From: Okapia johnstoni
Lineage: Eukaryota > Chordata > Mammalia > Artiodactyla > Giraffidae
Direction of reading: 5' to 3'
Length of the DNA: 64,000 nucleotides
NCBI GenBank assembly: GCA_024291935.2
Contig: CM044306.1
Coordinates: 17,493,001 to 17,557,000, forward strand
Shown here in pieces: positions 12,101 to 24,100 of the stretch. The notes under the pieces are model-generated. The model worked only from the letters and a program-made list of their open reading frames with translations, was not told the DNA's origin and ran no database searches. The position numbers were made by a program, and so were the translations under genes. Each line of letters starts with the position of its first letter. Positions within the stretch are counted from its first letter, which is position 1.

Positions 12101-15100
12101 CCACTTATCAGCAGGTGCTCCGCCCCACTCCCCGTAGCCCCGCCCTCAATAGAACATAGGGCGCCGCACACTCCGCCCCTCTCCTTTCCCATTGGCGCTT
12201 TCTTCGTGTTAAGCCCTGCCGAGCCTCCGGCGGCCCCACCTCCCTAAGTGCCGCCCCCTACATTACTCGGCCCAGTACTCCCGGTCCCGCCGCCTTTCCG
12301 CCCCTGCGGTGGGTACCGCTCACCTTGCAGCGGCGACAGCAGAGCCCGTCGCTACACATGGCGTCGTGAGTCAGGGTGCATTTCTTGCAACAGTTCCCGC
12401 CCGCGCGGCTGCACTCCTGAGCGACACAGAGAGAAGGCGAGCCCTGACCCTCCCCACCCAGACCTCCCTCGCACCCAACCCCGCGTCCCCCGCCTCCTAT
12501 CTGGCGCCCGCACCCGTCTCGCACCTGCACCGAGCCGCAGTCGCACTCCTCCCCCGCCTCCACGAAGCCGTTCCCGCACTCAGGCGGGTCCAGGAGCTGG
12601 ACGGGGAAGGGGTGTGGTGTCGCGAGTCTGGCCGGGACCCTGCCCAAGCCCCGCTCCCACGTTCCTCGCCCTGCGGCAGGTATTATACCTTGAGGGGCTT
12701 GTTGAAGAGGCAGCTCCCGCCGCCCTCCTGAAGAAACTGGTTGTACTCGTCGATACTGCAGCGCGAGAACTTGCGGGGCAGGTAGAACCTGGGCAAGGGT
12801 GAGGGGACCGTGCTGCTGAGTGCCCGCGGGCGCACCCTCTCGCCCCTTCTCAAGATTGGGATGGGGTGCACAGAGGACTCGGTCACTGTCTCGAGGAGGC
12901 TGAAGATCTATGTGCCTGGACACTGCACGAAAATCCTCCCGCCTGCCCATCAAAGGGCAGTGGGCCGGGGACGCCGCTCTAGTTGACTCCCGGAAACCTC
13001 AGGACTCCGAGAGAGTCGGAGGTTTGCGCGCCGAGTGGGGAAAGGGCCTCCAAACGAGGCTTTGGCGGCGCCCAGTGGCCACTGTTCGCATTGCAGCCTG
13101 GACAATTCTGGCGTCTGGCTAGGGCATGTGTGTGTCTCCCTGTACAGTGTCCACAGACAACTGCGTTTCTTGGAATTCTGAGTGGTCCCGAGAGCGGGGT
13201 CTCTTGAGGCAGCCAGTTCCAGAATGTCACCCAATGCTCGCCCTGCGACTCCCTTTGCCCAAGAACTCACCCAGTGTCCTCCATGATGCAACCCAGCCAG
13301 TTGTCCGGACATTTGCAGTCCCCTGCAAGTTGAGCCAGGTGAATGTAAGGGCGGGTGAAAGACAGTTCCCCTTGTATGGACACCCTCTTCACTTCTAGAA
13401 TGTGGGTCTGGGCTTGGGGTGGGATCTTCACTGATACCTGCTGAGCTCCGGTGTTTATTCCACATCATGCCCAGGTTCTGCCCCAGCGTCTGGGCCAAGG
13501 TCACCGCCATGGCCCCCATGTTGTCATACTTGGGGTGAAGAAGATGGAACACAAGGACGTCTACATCCCTCCAAAAGGCACAATGCTCATGCCCTTCGCA
13601 GCCCCCTCCCTTCAACCCCCCACCCCAGCCACACCCCCACCCAGCTTACCTCGTTCACGCCCCCTCCCCTGGACAGCGAGCAGATGCCCCCCACGTAGGC
13701 AGCCCCGCTGCTGGTGCTCTGGAAAGTTCTGCCCCTGGAAGAGAGAGGGTTGCCAGGAGAACTGGCTAGCCTGTTCTCCCTGGTGGCTAGCCTGGGCTGT
13801 GAGGGGAGACAGGCGAACCCTCGTACCAGAGCCCCTCCATGGGGAGGTGATGAGCAGTGCCCTTCATGTCAGCCTGTGTGACTCAGGCAAGCCCCTTTCC
13901 CCTTTTGGGTTCATTTGCCCATAAGCCAAATGAAGGATTCTAATAGGTCATCTCTAATTGCAAGGACCTTTTATCAGGTTTCTCTCCCGTACCGGGGCAT
14001 TGGGTCCCTGAGAAAGGGATGCTGGGACCACTTGAAAGGAGAAGCAGGGCGAAGGGGAGGTAATGGGCAGAGGAAGGTCACCAGGGTAGGGAAAAGGGGC
14101 CTCAGCTTAAGAGGCAGGGGAAGATGACCAGCCATTGTTGCAAGGGCAGGTACAAGGGGATCCCAGTCCCCTCGCCCTGCAAGAGCACCTGGCCCAGAGC
14201 CATGTTCAGTAACTCTGTGATCTGCAATGACCAACAGAGGCTGGCAGGGTCCATGGAGTGGCGGACTCACGAGAAGAGGTGGGTGGCATCACTGGGCTCA
14301 GGCAGGCCCTCCCGCCGGTAGACCATGAGCCTGGCCAGGGTCTCCAGGAGGTCATCCTGCACCTGGATCTTGTCCCCATCTGCCCACGTTTCCATGGCAA
14401 CCAGCACTATACGGGTATTGAGCTGCTCCTTGTACATCTGTGCCAGGAAGGGAGAAGATGAGGAGGGGGCTGGAGGTCAATCTGTCCCTCCAGGAAGTGG
14501 GGGTCACAGGCTGACTATGCCGTTGAGCGCTCACCCCAAGGATGTGTGCATTAGTGTGGGGCGTGGGAGGAGAGGGAAGGGGAGGGCGGCCTGCTCACCA
14601 CATCTGCCAGGTTCACCACGGACTTGGCAAAGTTGCTGGTGAGGACCACCGACTGCCGCATCTGCTCAAACTGGAAGAGAAGAGAGTGGGCAGAGGGCAG
14701 GGCTGCTTCCACTCCCTCCTCCCAAAGTCACCACCCCACCCTGCCTGGGAACGTACCAGCTGGTGGTCATTGATCACAATCAGCTCCACATACTTGGTCT
14801 CACTGTGCACTGTAGGGTGGCCCCGGCGGACCTGGGGGGTGGGTGGGCACTTGGAATCAGTACCCTCCACGTCTGGTCAAGCCATAGACAGACTCGAGAG
14901 GGGCTGGGCTCCAGCCAGGAACAGCACCAGCTCCCCACTGGTGGGGGTCCCATCCAGCCTTGGTATGAGGCAGGCAGCCTTGGTTTGCCCACCGTGGGGA
15001 CGTGTGTAGACACTGGCCATAGGGAGTGGGGTGGGGGGCTTCCTCCCAGGGGTGTTCTCTGACCTCCAGCCACATCAGTCAGAGCCCTCCTTTGCCCTGG

Positions 15101-18100
15101 CTACAGATGGGGGTATCCTGTCTGGACCACTGCCCGAGGTCTCTGCAGTGGGAGGTCTGTACGGGCCCCCGTACCTGCCTTTTCCTTCTCAGCCTCGGCC
15201 TGTTTGGAGGAGCAGGATGGTCCGGGGCAGCAAACAGGCAGCCTGGGGGGAGGGTGCCGGTGAGGGGGGCACAGCTGGCCCCCTCCCTAGCCCCGCTTTT
15301 CCTCCCTTACCTGGTTCCCTGCATCCGAGGGGGGCTGGGAGGAGAGGGGTCCGGTAAATGAGGTGGGGAAGGGGTCCCTGCAATGAGGGGAAATGAGTTC
15401 TTGGGGGGGCCGGCCAGGTCTGCTCTGAGCCCCATTGTGGGGGGACATCTCCAGCCCTTCCCCCCACCCCACCCCAGGGTGACCCAGCACTGGCCGGAGC
15501 TCCCATGTCGGATCTGGTCTCCCAGATGCTCAGATTCCGGGGTCAAGACCTGGGGGTGCCCTGAGAGACAGGGGCAAAGACACTGGAGCCTGGTGGGAGG
15601 TTACTTGGAGGACAGAGGGGACATTGGAGCTGGGGGGCACAGGAGGAGGGAACCAGAGCTGGGGTCGCTGCAGAGGGCAGTGAGGCTGAGGTTACCAAGG
15701 CGGAGGGGGGTGGGAGGGGGGCGGAGACAGCTGCAGCCAGTGAGATGACAGCCACTGGGATGACAAGCGGGGAGGGCCGTCGGGGAGGGGCTCACCTGGG
15801 CGTCTTCCCGAGGCCCGGCCATCTCTCGGGGCTCCACGATGTAGGTGAAGTTCCCGTCAGAGAAGACCCCACTGCAGTGAGAGAAACGCAGCTCCCCACC
15901 GTCCCCGTCCCCAGGCCTGGAGGCTCCTCCCACCACCCAGCCCCTCCCCACACTCACTGCAGCCCTTGGCAGGTGGAGAGGGCAGCAAAGGAGTGGGGGT
16001 TCCCTCGGAGCTTCCCCTGGTAGTAGCAGTGGTCTCCAGCACCCTAGAGGAGCAGAGAGCGTGATGGACTTGCCCCCTTCCCGGCATGAAGGCATGAAGG
16101 CTACTGAAGCTGCCCCGTGTGCTGTGCAGGTGGCTGGAAATCTGGGGACCTGGAAATCCCGGGGTATCTGGAAATCTGGGGACCTGGAGCCTGGCTCTGC
16201 TCTGGCTGTGCTCCTAATTGGCTGTTGCACCCTGGGCAAGTTCCTAGCCCTCTCTGGGCCTCCTTTACCTCATCTACAACATGAGGACCCTGGAGCACAT
16301 CAGTGCCCCTTAACCATGAACTGGGGCTGGTAGAGGGGTCACAGACTTCTTTGAGAAGACTAACTGACATTCACAAAGCACCTACTGGGTGCCAGGCAGT
16401 GTTCTAAGCGCTTACCATGGACCAGCTCGCTTAATCAGATGCAAGCTATGGGCTCACCCCCGACACACACACACCATTTCACACATAGTGTGTTCACAGA
16501 TGCCACAGCCTCTGTGGACCACCCCTGGTCACATGGTCTGCGGCTGAGGAACCGAGCAGCGTGTGTCCTCCCGGCTCGGCTCACGGGTCAGAGGGGATTG
16601 ACACCCCCTCGCCTCTGCTTCCTGCAGAATTACTTGTGCTCCAGTTACTGAACAAGCTGGAGGGGGAGGGCCGAGGCTATTTATAGACACTCATTCATCT
16701 TTGCTCACACCCCTGGGCCTTCAGGCCTGGGACCCTGGGGTCCCAGGGAGCCAGGAATTCCTGGGGCATTGGTGCTGAGCAAGATTCTGGCCATGGAGCA
16801 CTGGGGGTCCTGAAATGTCTCCAGGCTGGCAGACAGGTGGCTGAGGGCCTGTCCCCTGGAGTTGGGCAAGGGGAGCTCAGAGCTCCACACCATTTGACAG
16901 GCCGCCCCAACTCTGATTCTGGAGGGGCCAGGCCCATCCCCAGTGCAGAGTATACCCCCGAGCCCATCTCCACCAGACACCTCTCCTGTCATTCCACCTC
17001 CCCGGCCCCTTCCAAAGGCACTCACGGTGCTGTGCTGGGTCGGCCCCTCCCGGCTGAAGTGGCGCTCCACGTATTGTGAAGAGAGAAGGTGACTGGAACA
17101 GACAGAATGGGCAGGAGGAAGAAGGGGGTCAAGGTGGGGCTGGGTCCTGCTTGGGATCCAACCCTGCTCAGATCTGGGTCCCCTGCCCCAGCCCAGCCCC
17201 CAGACCCAAGCCCAGGCCATGCCAAGCCCAGGCCATGCCTCGCCTGCCCGCGGGTTGCTCAGCTCCCGGACTCCAGGCCACACTCACTGGTTCAACTCCA
17301 GATCCAGAGTGAAGTTGGAGTTGAAGGCTGGGATGACGAAGCTCACCTGGGCCAGATGGACAGGCTGGGAGAAAGGAGGGAAGGCAGAAGGGGTGTCGAC
17401 CTGGGGAGGTCTGGTGGTGGGAACTGGGGGGCCAGGGAAACCCGGGTACAGGGAGAAGCCCTGGGGAGGGGATGGCCCAGCCCCTGTAGCTGTGGGGACC
17501 ACTGATTTGGAGGGAAGATGCTTTCCTCCAAGCTCATCTTCCTCCAAGACCCTGTTCCTTTCCTGAGTGGAGGGGCATGTGTGGGTATCCATGGGCACTG
17601 GCCTCCCTGCTCTCTGGGTGCCAGTCCACCTTCTCTGGTGTAGGTGCCTCCGTGGGGCCAGTCCACAGGAGCAGCAGGGAAGGACCGAGGCAGCTCAGCC
17701 TGCCCACTGCCTCACACCAGACCCTCCCTGCTGTTGGCAGGGCCACCCCCACTGCCAGGTGGACTAAAGGGAGGCCCCTAGAAGTATCATGGGAAAGAGG
17801 CAAACAGGAGATAGGGTGCAGTGTGACCCGGGGGCCTCACTGAAGTAGGACCCTCACTTCCTCCCTACATCCCCCTCCCTACGTTGGCCCCAGCCTCAAC
17901 TTATGGAGGGGGCCTTGTACGCTGCAGACAGGGTTAGAACTGATCAAAGGGCCCCTGGAAGCTGGGGTGATGGGCAAATACCAGCCCGTCAGGAGGAAAG
18001 AACTTGGCTCCTCTACCCTCAAGTCCATTGCCCTCTGCCTCGCCCAAAGCAGCTCATCTTTAATATTTCAATCCCATGGTTAATTTTTAAACACGGAAGT

Positions 18101-21100
18101 TTTCCCGATAAATTTTTCAGAGGGGCCTTTGCAGTGGGGCTGGGAAGCTCCAGGTTGTCATGGCAACGTACCAGGCCTGAGCAAGATGGCTGCCCTCCCA
18201 GGCCTGGGTGCCCAGCTACTGTGGGGGGTGGGGACTCCAGAGCTGAAGCTAGTGAGCTTGGAAGGAAAGCGACCCTGAGATAACAAGGGGCAGGAGAGTC
18301 TGGGCTGAGTGGGAGTTGGCTTTCTCAGCTCCCATGCCCACCTCAAGCCTTAGGTCTTACAAAAGATCTGGAAGCAGGAGAGGGGTCTAGGCCCCTCATG
18401 CTCGTCCATTCAAGAAGACTAAAATCCAGATCCCCAGATGAGGGGCCCACCACCAAGCTGTACAGATGTGAGGAAGTTTGTTGGCTGTCTTTTTTGGGGG
18501 GGGGAGTAGGTTATAAGAAGGAGGGGAGACCCAATGTCAGAAAATCCCGTAGCCTGGAGCAAGGCAGCTTCCTGGTCAACTACCTAGACTACTGCTCTTC
18601 ATGAGCCCTTAGTATGTGCCAGGCACTGTTCTAAATACTTTACGTGTGTGCGTGCTCAGTTGTTAAGTCATGTCCAACTCTTTGCAGCCCCATAGACAGT
18701 ATCCCGCCAGTCTCCCCTGTTCATGGAATTTTCCAGGCAAGAATACTGGAGTGGGTTGCCATTTCCTTCTCCAAGGGATCTCCCCGACCCAGGGATCAAA
18801 CCTGTGCCTCCTGCATCTCCTGGATTGGCAGATTCTTTACCCCTTCACCACCTGGGAAGCCCAAACTACTTTAAATATCATCATATTTGATTTTCTCAAC
18901 AAACAACCCAATGGAACAGATGCTACTGTTATCCTCATCTGACATATGGGGAAACTGAGGCACAGAGAGGCTAACTAACTTGCCCGTGGTCATAAGACTA
19001 AGAAGTGGTAGAGCTGGGTCTCAAGCCTCAGGAATCAGCTTCCGGGGCCTTTTTACCCCGTAAGGTGGAAATGGCCCAATGTCCATGAGAGGTCCTGGGA
19101 ATCAGGGTGAGAGTGGAGAAGGGCCAGAGCCTGGCTCTGCAGCCCTCTGAGCCCCAAGGACATGGACTCACCCCATCCCAGGTTGACTGAAGCTCCAAGC
19201 TCCATCCTAAGCCCCTAGAGCATCGATTAGACTTGAAATAGAAAGTCAAGGACAAGGAGTCACTGCTTCCTCCTCCCCACCTTGGCCTGGATCATCTCTG
19301 CTTTCCCCCTGCCCCTCGGCCCCGACCAGCTCTGTCCCCAATACCCTACCTCCTTGGTCTGGCCCATCCCTGCCCTCCTTCTCTCCTTGTGGGACTTAGA
19401 CGATCTCTGCCTTCCCCACCCATCCCTGTCTGGACCACCTCTTTTCTCTCCTGCCCTTAGGTCTGTTTCTATTTGTTCGTTCTAGCCCCAGGGACAAGCC
19501 TCTGTTCCTGCCCCTGTGCTGGCCTGGCCACCCAAGTGAGCAACCTGTCCAGGCCCCTTGCCTTGATTCCACTCTCAGAAGCTAGTGGCCTCACCTCTCT
19601 GAGTTCAGATTTTTCCCCCTGAAAATGATAAGATGCAAGCCTGTGAGGTTGGCTTGTGTGGCAGAGGCTATCTGGGCTCGGAGGATTCTGGAAGGGGTGA
19701 CCCTGGTGCTTGCAGAATCTCCCCCACTTAGGAAGTCAGTAAGCTAACCCACCAGGCTCGTCTCTCTCTGTGCGGACAAAGCTGACCACCCCTCTGGAGA
19801 AAGTCAGATCAGTGGGGGAACAGACCCCAGGTCCTCTCTGTCCCCAGCCCTTCTGCAGCCTGCTGAGGCCTTGGCTCCCTCCCTACCTGGCAGGGCCTAA
19901 CTGGGGACTGGGCGCCTCCCCAGCAGCTCGTGTCTTGAGTCCCAGCAGGACACAGGGCTCAGGCCAGGAGGGGTCCTGGGGCAGTGCAGGGGCTGCTGTG
20001 GGGGCTGGGAGGCAGGCCCAGGAGAAAGGGGAGGGAAAGTGCATAGCTGTGCAGGTCTGCCTGACCTGGGCCAATGTGGGGGACATGATGGGGACACCCC
20101 TTGTCTGCAGGAAGGGAAAGATCAGGCAAACCCACCTCAGTCCCCAGGACCTCTGTACCCCAGGTGGCTGGAAGGGGGCTTCTGCTGGCACCAGAGTCCT
20201 AACTCCCCCACCCCACCCCCAGTCAAGCTTTCAGCTTGTGTTCTATTAACCCAACTGCTCCTGGCGTGGCTGGCCTCCTGCCCCGGCCCGGCCCGGCCCT
20301 GACCCCTGTGATCCCTCGGTCCCTCCCTTGGGAGCCCCTAGTGTCCCTGACTGCCGTCCTCCCCTGCACCCAGCTGCTGGTGACAGCCGACCGGGCCTCC
20401 ACCCCGCGCCCTGAGCTTGCCTCTGCTCTCCGGCCACCGGCTCCCATGTGCTCAGGCTCATTTGATCTCAACCCGCCCAGGCCGTCTGGTGCTCATTTTA
20501 TAAGTGCCAGAGAGGGACACTTGGAGGTGACTGGCCCAGGGCCACACTGGGGAGGCGCTGGGTCAAGGCTCACCCTCGGGCTGGTGTTCTGTCTCTCACA
20601 GCCGCTGTGACCACCTGGCTGCGGTGACCTTGCCCACCCCGAGGTTTCCCCATCACCAGTTGGTCCACTCTCCAGGCATCTGCTTGCCCACCACCAGAGA
20701 GGATGCAGAGGTCAGGAGGTAAAGATCCTGCTGAAGTTCTAGAATGACAATACAGGTGCATTGTCTCTACACCTATGGGGAGGTGTAGAGTCTTGGGGAG
20801 GAGTCTTGGGGAGTCTTGGGGAAGAGGAGGTTAAAGACCTTTCTGGTTCCCAAATGCCCCCAAATTCGAACATCCAGGCGCTACTCCTCACACAGCAACC
20901 TGAACCCCTACCCTCGTCTGTGACCACAAGCCTCCACCCACCCACCCAAAAGGGCTCTGAAGTGAAGTGAAAGTGGCTCAATCGTGTCTGACTCTTTGTG
21001 ATACCATGGACTAAGCAGTCCATGGAATTCTCCAGGCCAGAATACTGGAGTGGGTAGCCTTTCCCTTATCCAGGGGATCGTCCCAACCCAGGGATTGAAC

Positions 21101-24100
21101 CCAGGTCTCCCACATTGCAGGTGAATTGTTTACCAGATGAGCCACAAGGGAAGACCAAGAATACTGGAGTGGGTAGCCTTTCCCTTTCCCGGCGGATCTT
21201 CCCCACAGGGTTCTGGCTCCCCTCTACTCCTGGGCCCTCGAGTACACTGATTTCTTTGGTCACTGATTCAGCTTTTCACAGGGGTGGCGCATAGGCTCCT
21301 GGAGCTCCAGCTGCACCTGCCCTTTTTCCTGCCCAGGAGCCCCTACACTTATGTTGTAGGAAAGGCATCAGAAAGAATGAGTGAGCTGCTTACCCTCTCT
21401 GAGCCTCAGTCTCCCCACTGGTAAAATGATGTTGTCATGAGGACTAAAGGAAAGCCCTCTTTAACATGTTATTCTCACAAAGGTTGTGCTTAGTCGCTCA
21501 GTCATGTCCGACTCTCTGCGAGTCCATGGACTGCAGCTCTCCAGTTTCCTCTGTCCATGGGATTCTCCAGGCAAGAATACTGGAGTAGGTAGCTGTTCCC
21601 TTCTCCAGAGGATCTTCCCAACCCAGGGATCGAACCCAGGTCTCCCGCATTGCAGGTGGATTCTTTACCGTCTGAGCCACCTCACAAGGGTTAGTAATAA
21701 TAAATGAAGAAGGAAGTGTAAATGTTCCAGCAGAACTGGGCTTTGAGGAATTGGATAAACCACGTGGGCTGGTGGTGGCAGATGGGGAAGAGCCAGAAAG
21801 ACTGAGAGAAATCCCCCCTGTTCCCTGCCCTGGTCCCTCAAGATGCAATGAGGCTCCACTTTTCAGCAGGACCATGGGAGTCCTGGGGAGTGAGCACAGT
21901 TGGACCAATTTCTGATAATGGAATCTGACCTAAATGCTTGAAGACAGAGTCACTTCCTTACAGGGTCATTAGTCTCTCTGGGGACAGAGTCTGGGCAGCT
22001 GGGTCCCTCTAGGCAATCAGGAGGGGTGCTTAGGTGAGGCCAAGTCCACAGGCTAGTCTGGCTGGGGAGGATTCAAGATGCCTGCCATGTTGCCCCCTGC
22101 CGCAAACTTGCGCGGAGTTTGACAGGTAACCCTAAACGCCCTAGCTCCTGTTTCTGACACCCAGCGCTCCTGCCACACCTGGTCCTGGAGGGAGGGCAGG
22201 CCTGACAGATGTTGAACATCTGCTCTTGCCGGATCCCAGGCAGGACACCTGACGCCCGTCATCTCCTCTAATCCTCCCAGCAGTCTGGCAACCACTGTTA
22301 CCCCCATCTCATGGATGGGGAAGGTAGGGTTCAGAAGGCTTGCCCAGGTCACTCAGTCAGAAGCAGGGGAGCCAGGACCCACTGAAGCTGTCCTGCCTCA
22401 AGCCACAGGCGCAGCCTTTCAAAGGGAAACTGAGCTTCCTGAATGAATTGTCTCTCTGCCCAACCTCAAGGCAGGGCTGGTTCACGGCCCTCCCTGGAGC
22501 AAGCTGGACTCAGCGCAGATCCTTGCTCTGGCTTCCAGCCACCAGCCTCCTCCAGGAACCCTCTCCTGCCTCTGACCCCAGGGCAGAGCTGTGACCTTGG
22601 CCGTAGAAACCACAGCACAGCCTTGGCCCAGGGCGGGTACTAGGGCTTCAGGCACAGATCCTGTGGCTCCCTGCCCATGACTGCCACCTTGCAAGGGCGG
22701 GGGAACTAAGGCTTGCCTAATTGTCCCCCAACCCTCTGCAGCAAGATAGCATGGACATTGCAGCACACACCCTTGGTCAAGGGCTTCCAGGTGGCAACTG
22801 ACGGTTGGGACAGCCCTCACAGGAGCGCAACCCAATGACTGAGGTCCCCTCCCCCAGCTGACTCGTGGCCCTGGGACCCTTCTCCCCTCTGTTCACTAAC
22901 TCACATCCTGCCCTCCCTTTTGTTCTGAAGGAGGCTTGGTTTTTCCAGGGGGAGGCACAGCCCACATAGCAGCTTGATCCCCTCAGAACACATATAGCCT
23001 CCAATTCATTTAGCCCACTGAGCCAGGTACCATTGTGCAGTGAACAACCAGCTCGACTGTACACTGTGGCCCAGCTCACTCTTCCACCTCACTCCCAGCT
23101 GCAGCCTCCCGCTAATCACAAGTTTCTGCACTTCCAGAAGCTCCCCCATCTCTTGGCCCTAGGCCCAGCCTGCTTGCAAACTGGACAGAAGTGAGGTGTT
23201 GAAGAGATCTGTGGCAAAGAGGGCAGAGTCCCCTAGCCCCCTCTTTGCTGTACCCCTGAGTGAGAGGCCAGCATGCACTGGCTAAGAGGGCTGCCCTGAA
23301 ATCAATCTGGACCATGCTACTGAAGTGCTGTGTGACCTGGAGTACTTCTCCTCTCTGTGCCTTTCCTCATCTGTGAAATGGGAATAATAATATCCTCACC
23401 TCCTGGAATTGGGTTAAGGATGTAATAAATTAATAACACACAAAGGCAGAACAGTGTCTGTCCCACCAAGGGCCCAGCAAATTTAAACTTTAATTTCTGT
23501 AGCTTCTAATTCCTTCCTGGCCAGCTCCCCTCTGCCTGGTCAGCTTCCCTCTCCCTGGTCCCCGCTCACAAAAGTCAGGAGTCTTTCCCCATCCCCACCT
23601 CCTGGTAGTGGGTGGGTCTGAGATGAATGTTCTGATCATCTTGATTTGAGGGATACAGAAGCTAGGGCTCAGAAAGGTGTGGTGGCCAGCCCAAGGCTGG
23701 AGCAGGTGAGCACCCCAGATCCCCCATCCCACCCTGCCAGCCAGCATGTGTCCTCAAACTTGCATGTGACCCATAGCAGACAGAGATCTTGCTGCTGCCC
23801 CAACAACTTGCTTGGCTTGAGGTCCCAAACGGGTGCAAGAACTTTGAACAAAACCACACAGTGGCAGGGTTTGGGGGGCACTTCCTTTGGGACACTGAGC
23901 TCAGGGCTGCACAGGCTCCACCAAGAGCCCCTGAGGTTCTGAGGCCAAAAGTGCTCCAGGGAGAGATGCCCAGCAGGAGCAGGAGGGGCTCCTTCCGGTG
24001 AGGAAGGACTATTCCAGACATCTCATCTTGTCTCCCTTGGTCCTCCTCCACCTTGTGCTGGGTGGGGTTGGAAAGTGCCTAAATCCAGAGAGTGCAGAAC

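Larger units (their letters stand above)
11790..12860. promoter_or_regulatory. Intragenic CpG island over ADAM11 exons 15-18
   Basis: CG dinucleotides are dense across this block, unlike the flanking exons. Intron 17 (11949-12323) has several CCGCCC GC boxes and an inverted CCAAT box (cccattggc, about 12188-12196). This could be an internal promoter or simply GC-rich coding sequence. Confidence 0.4.
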
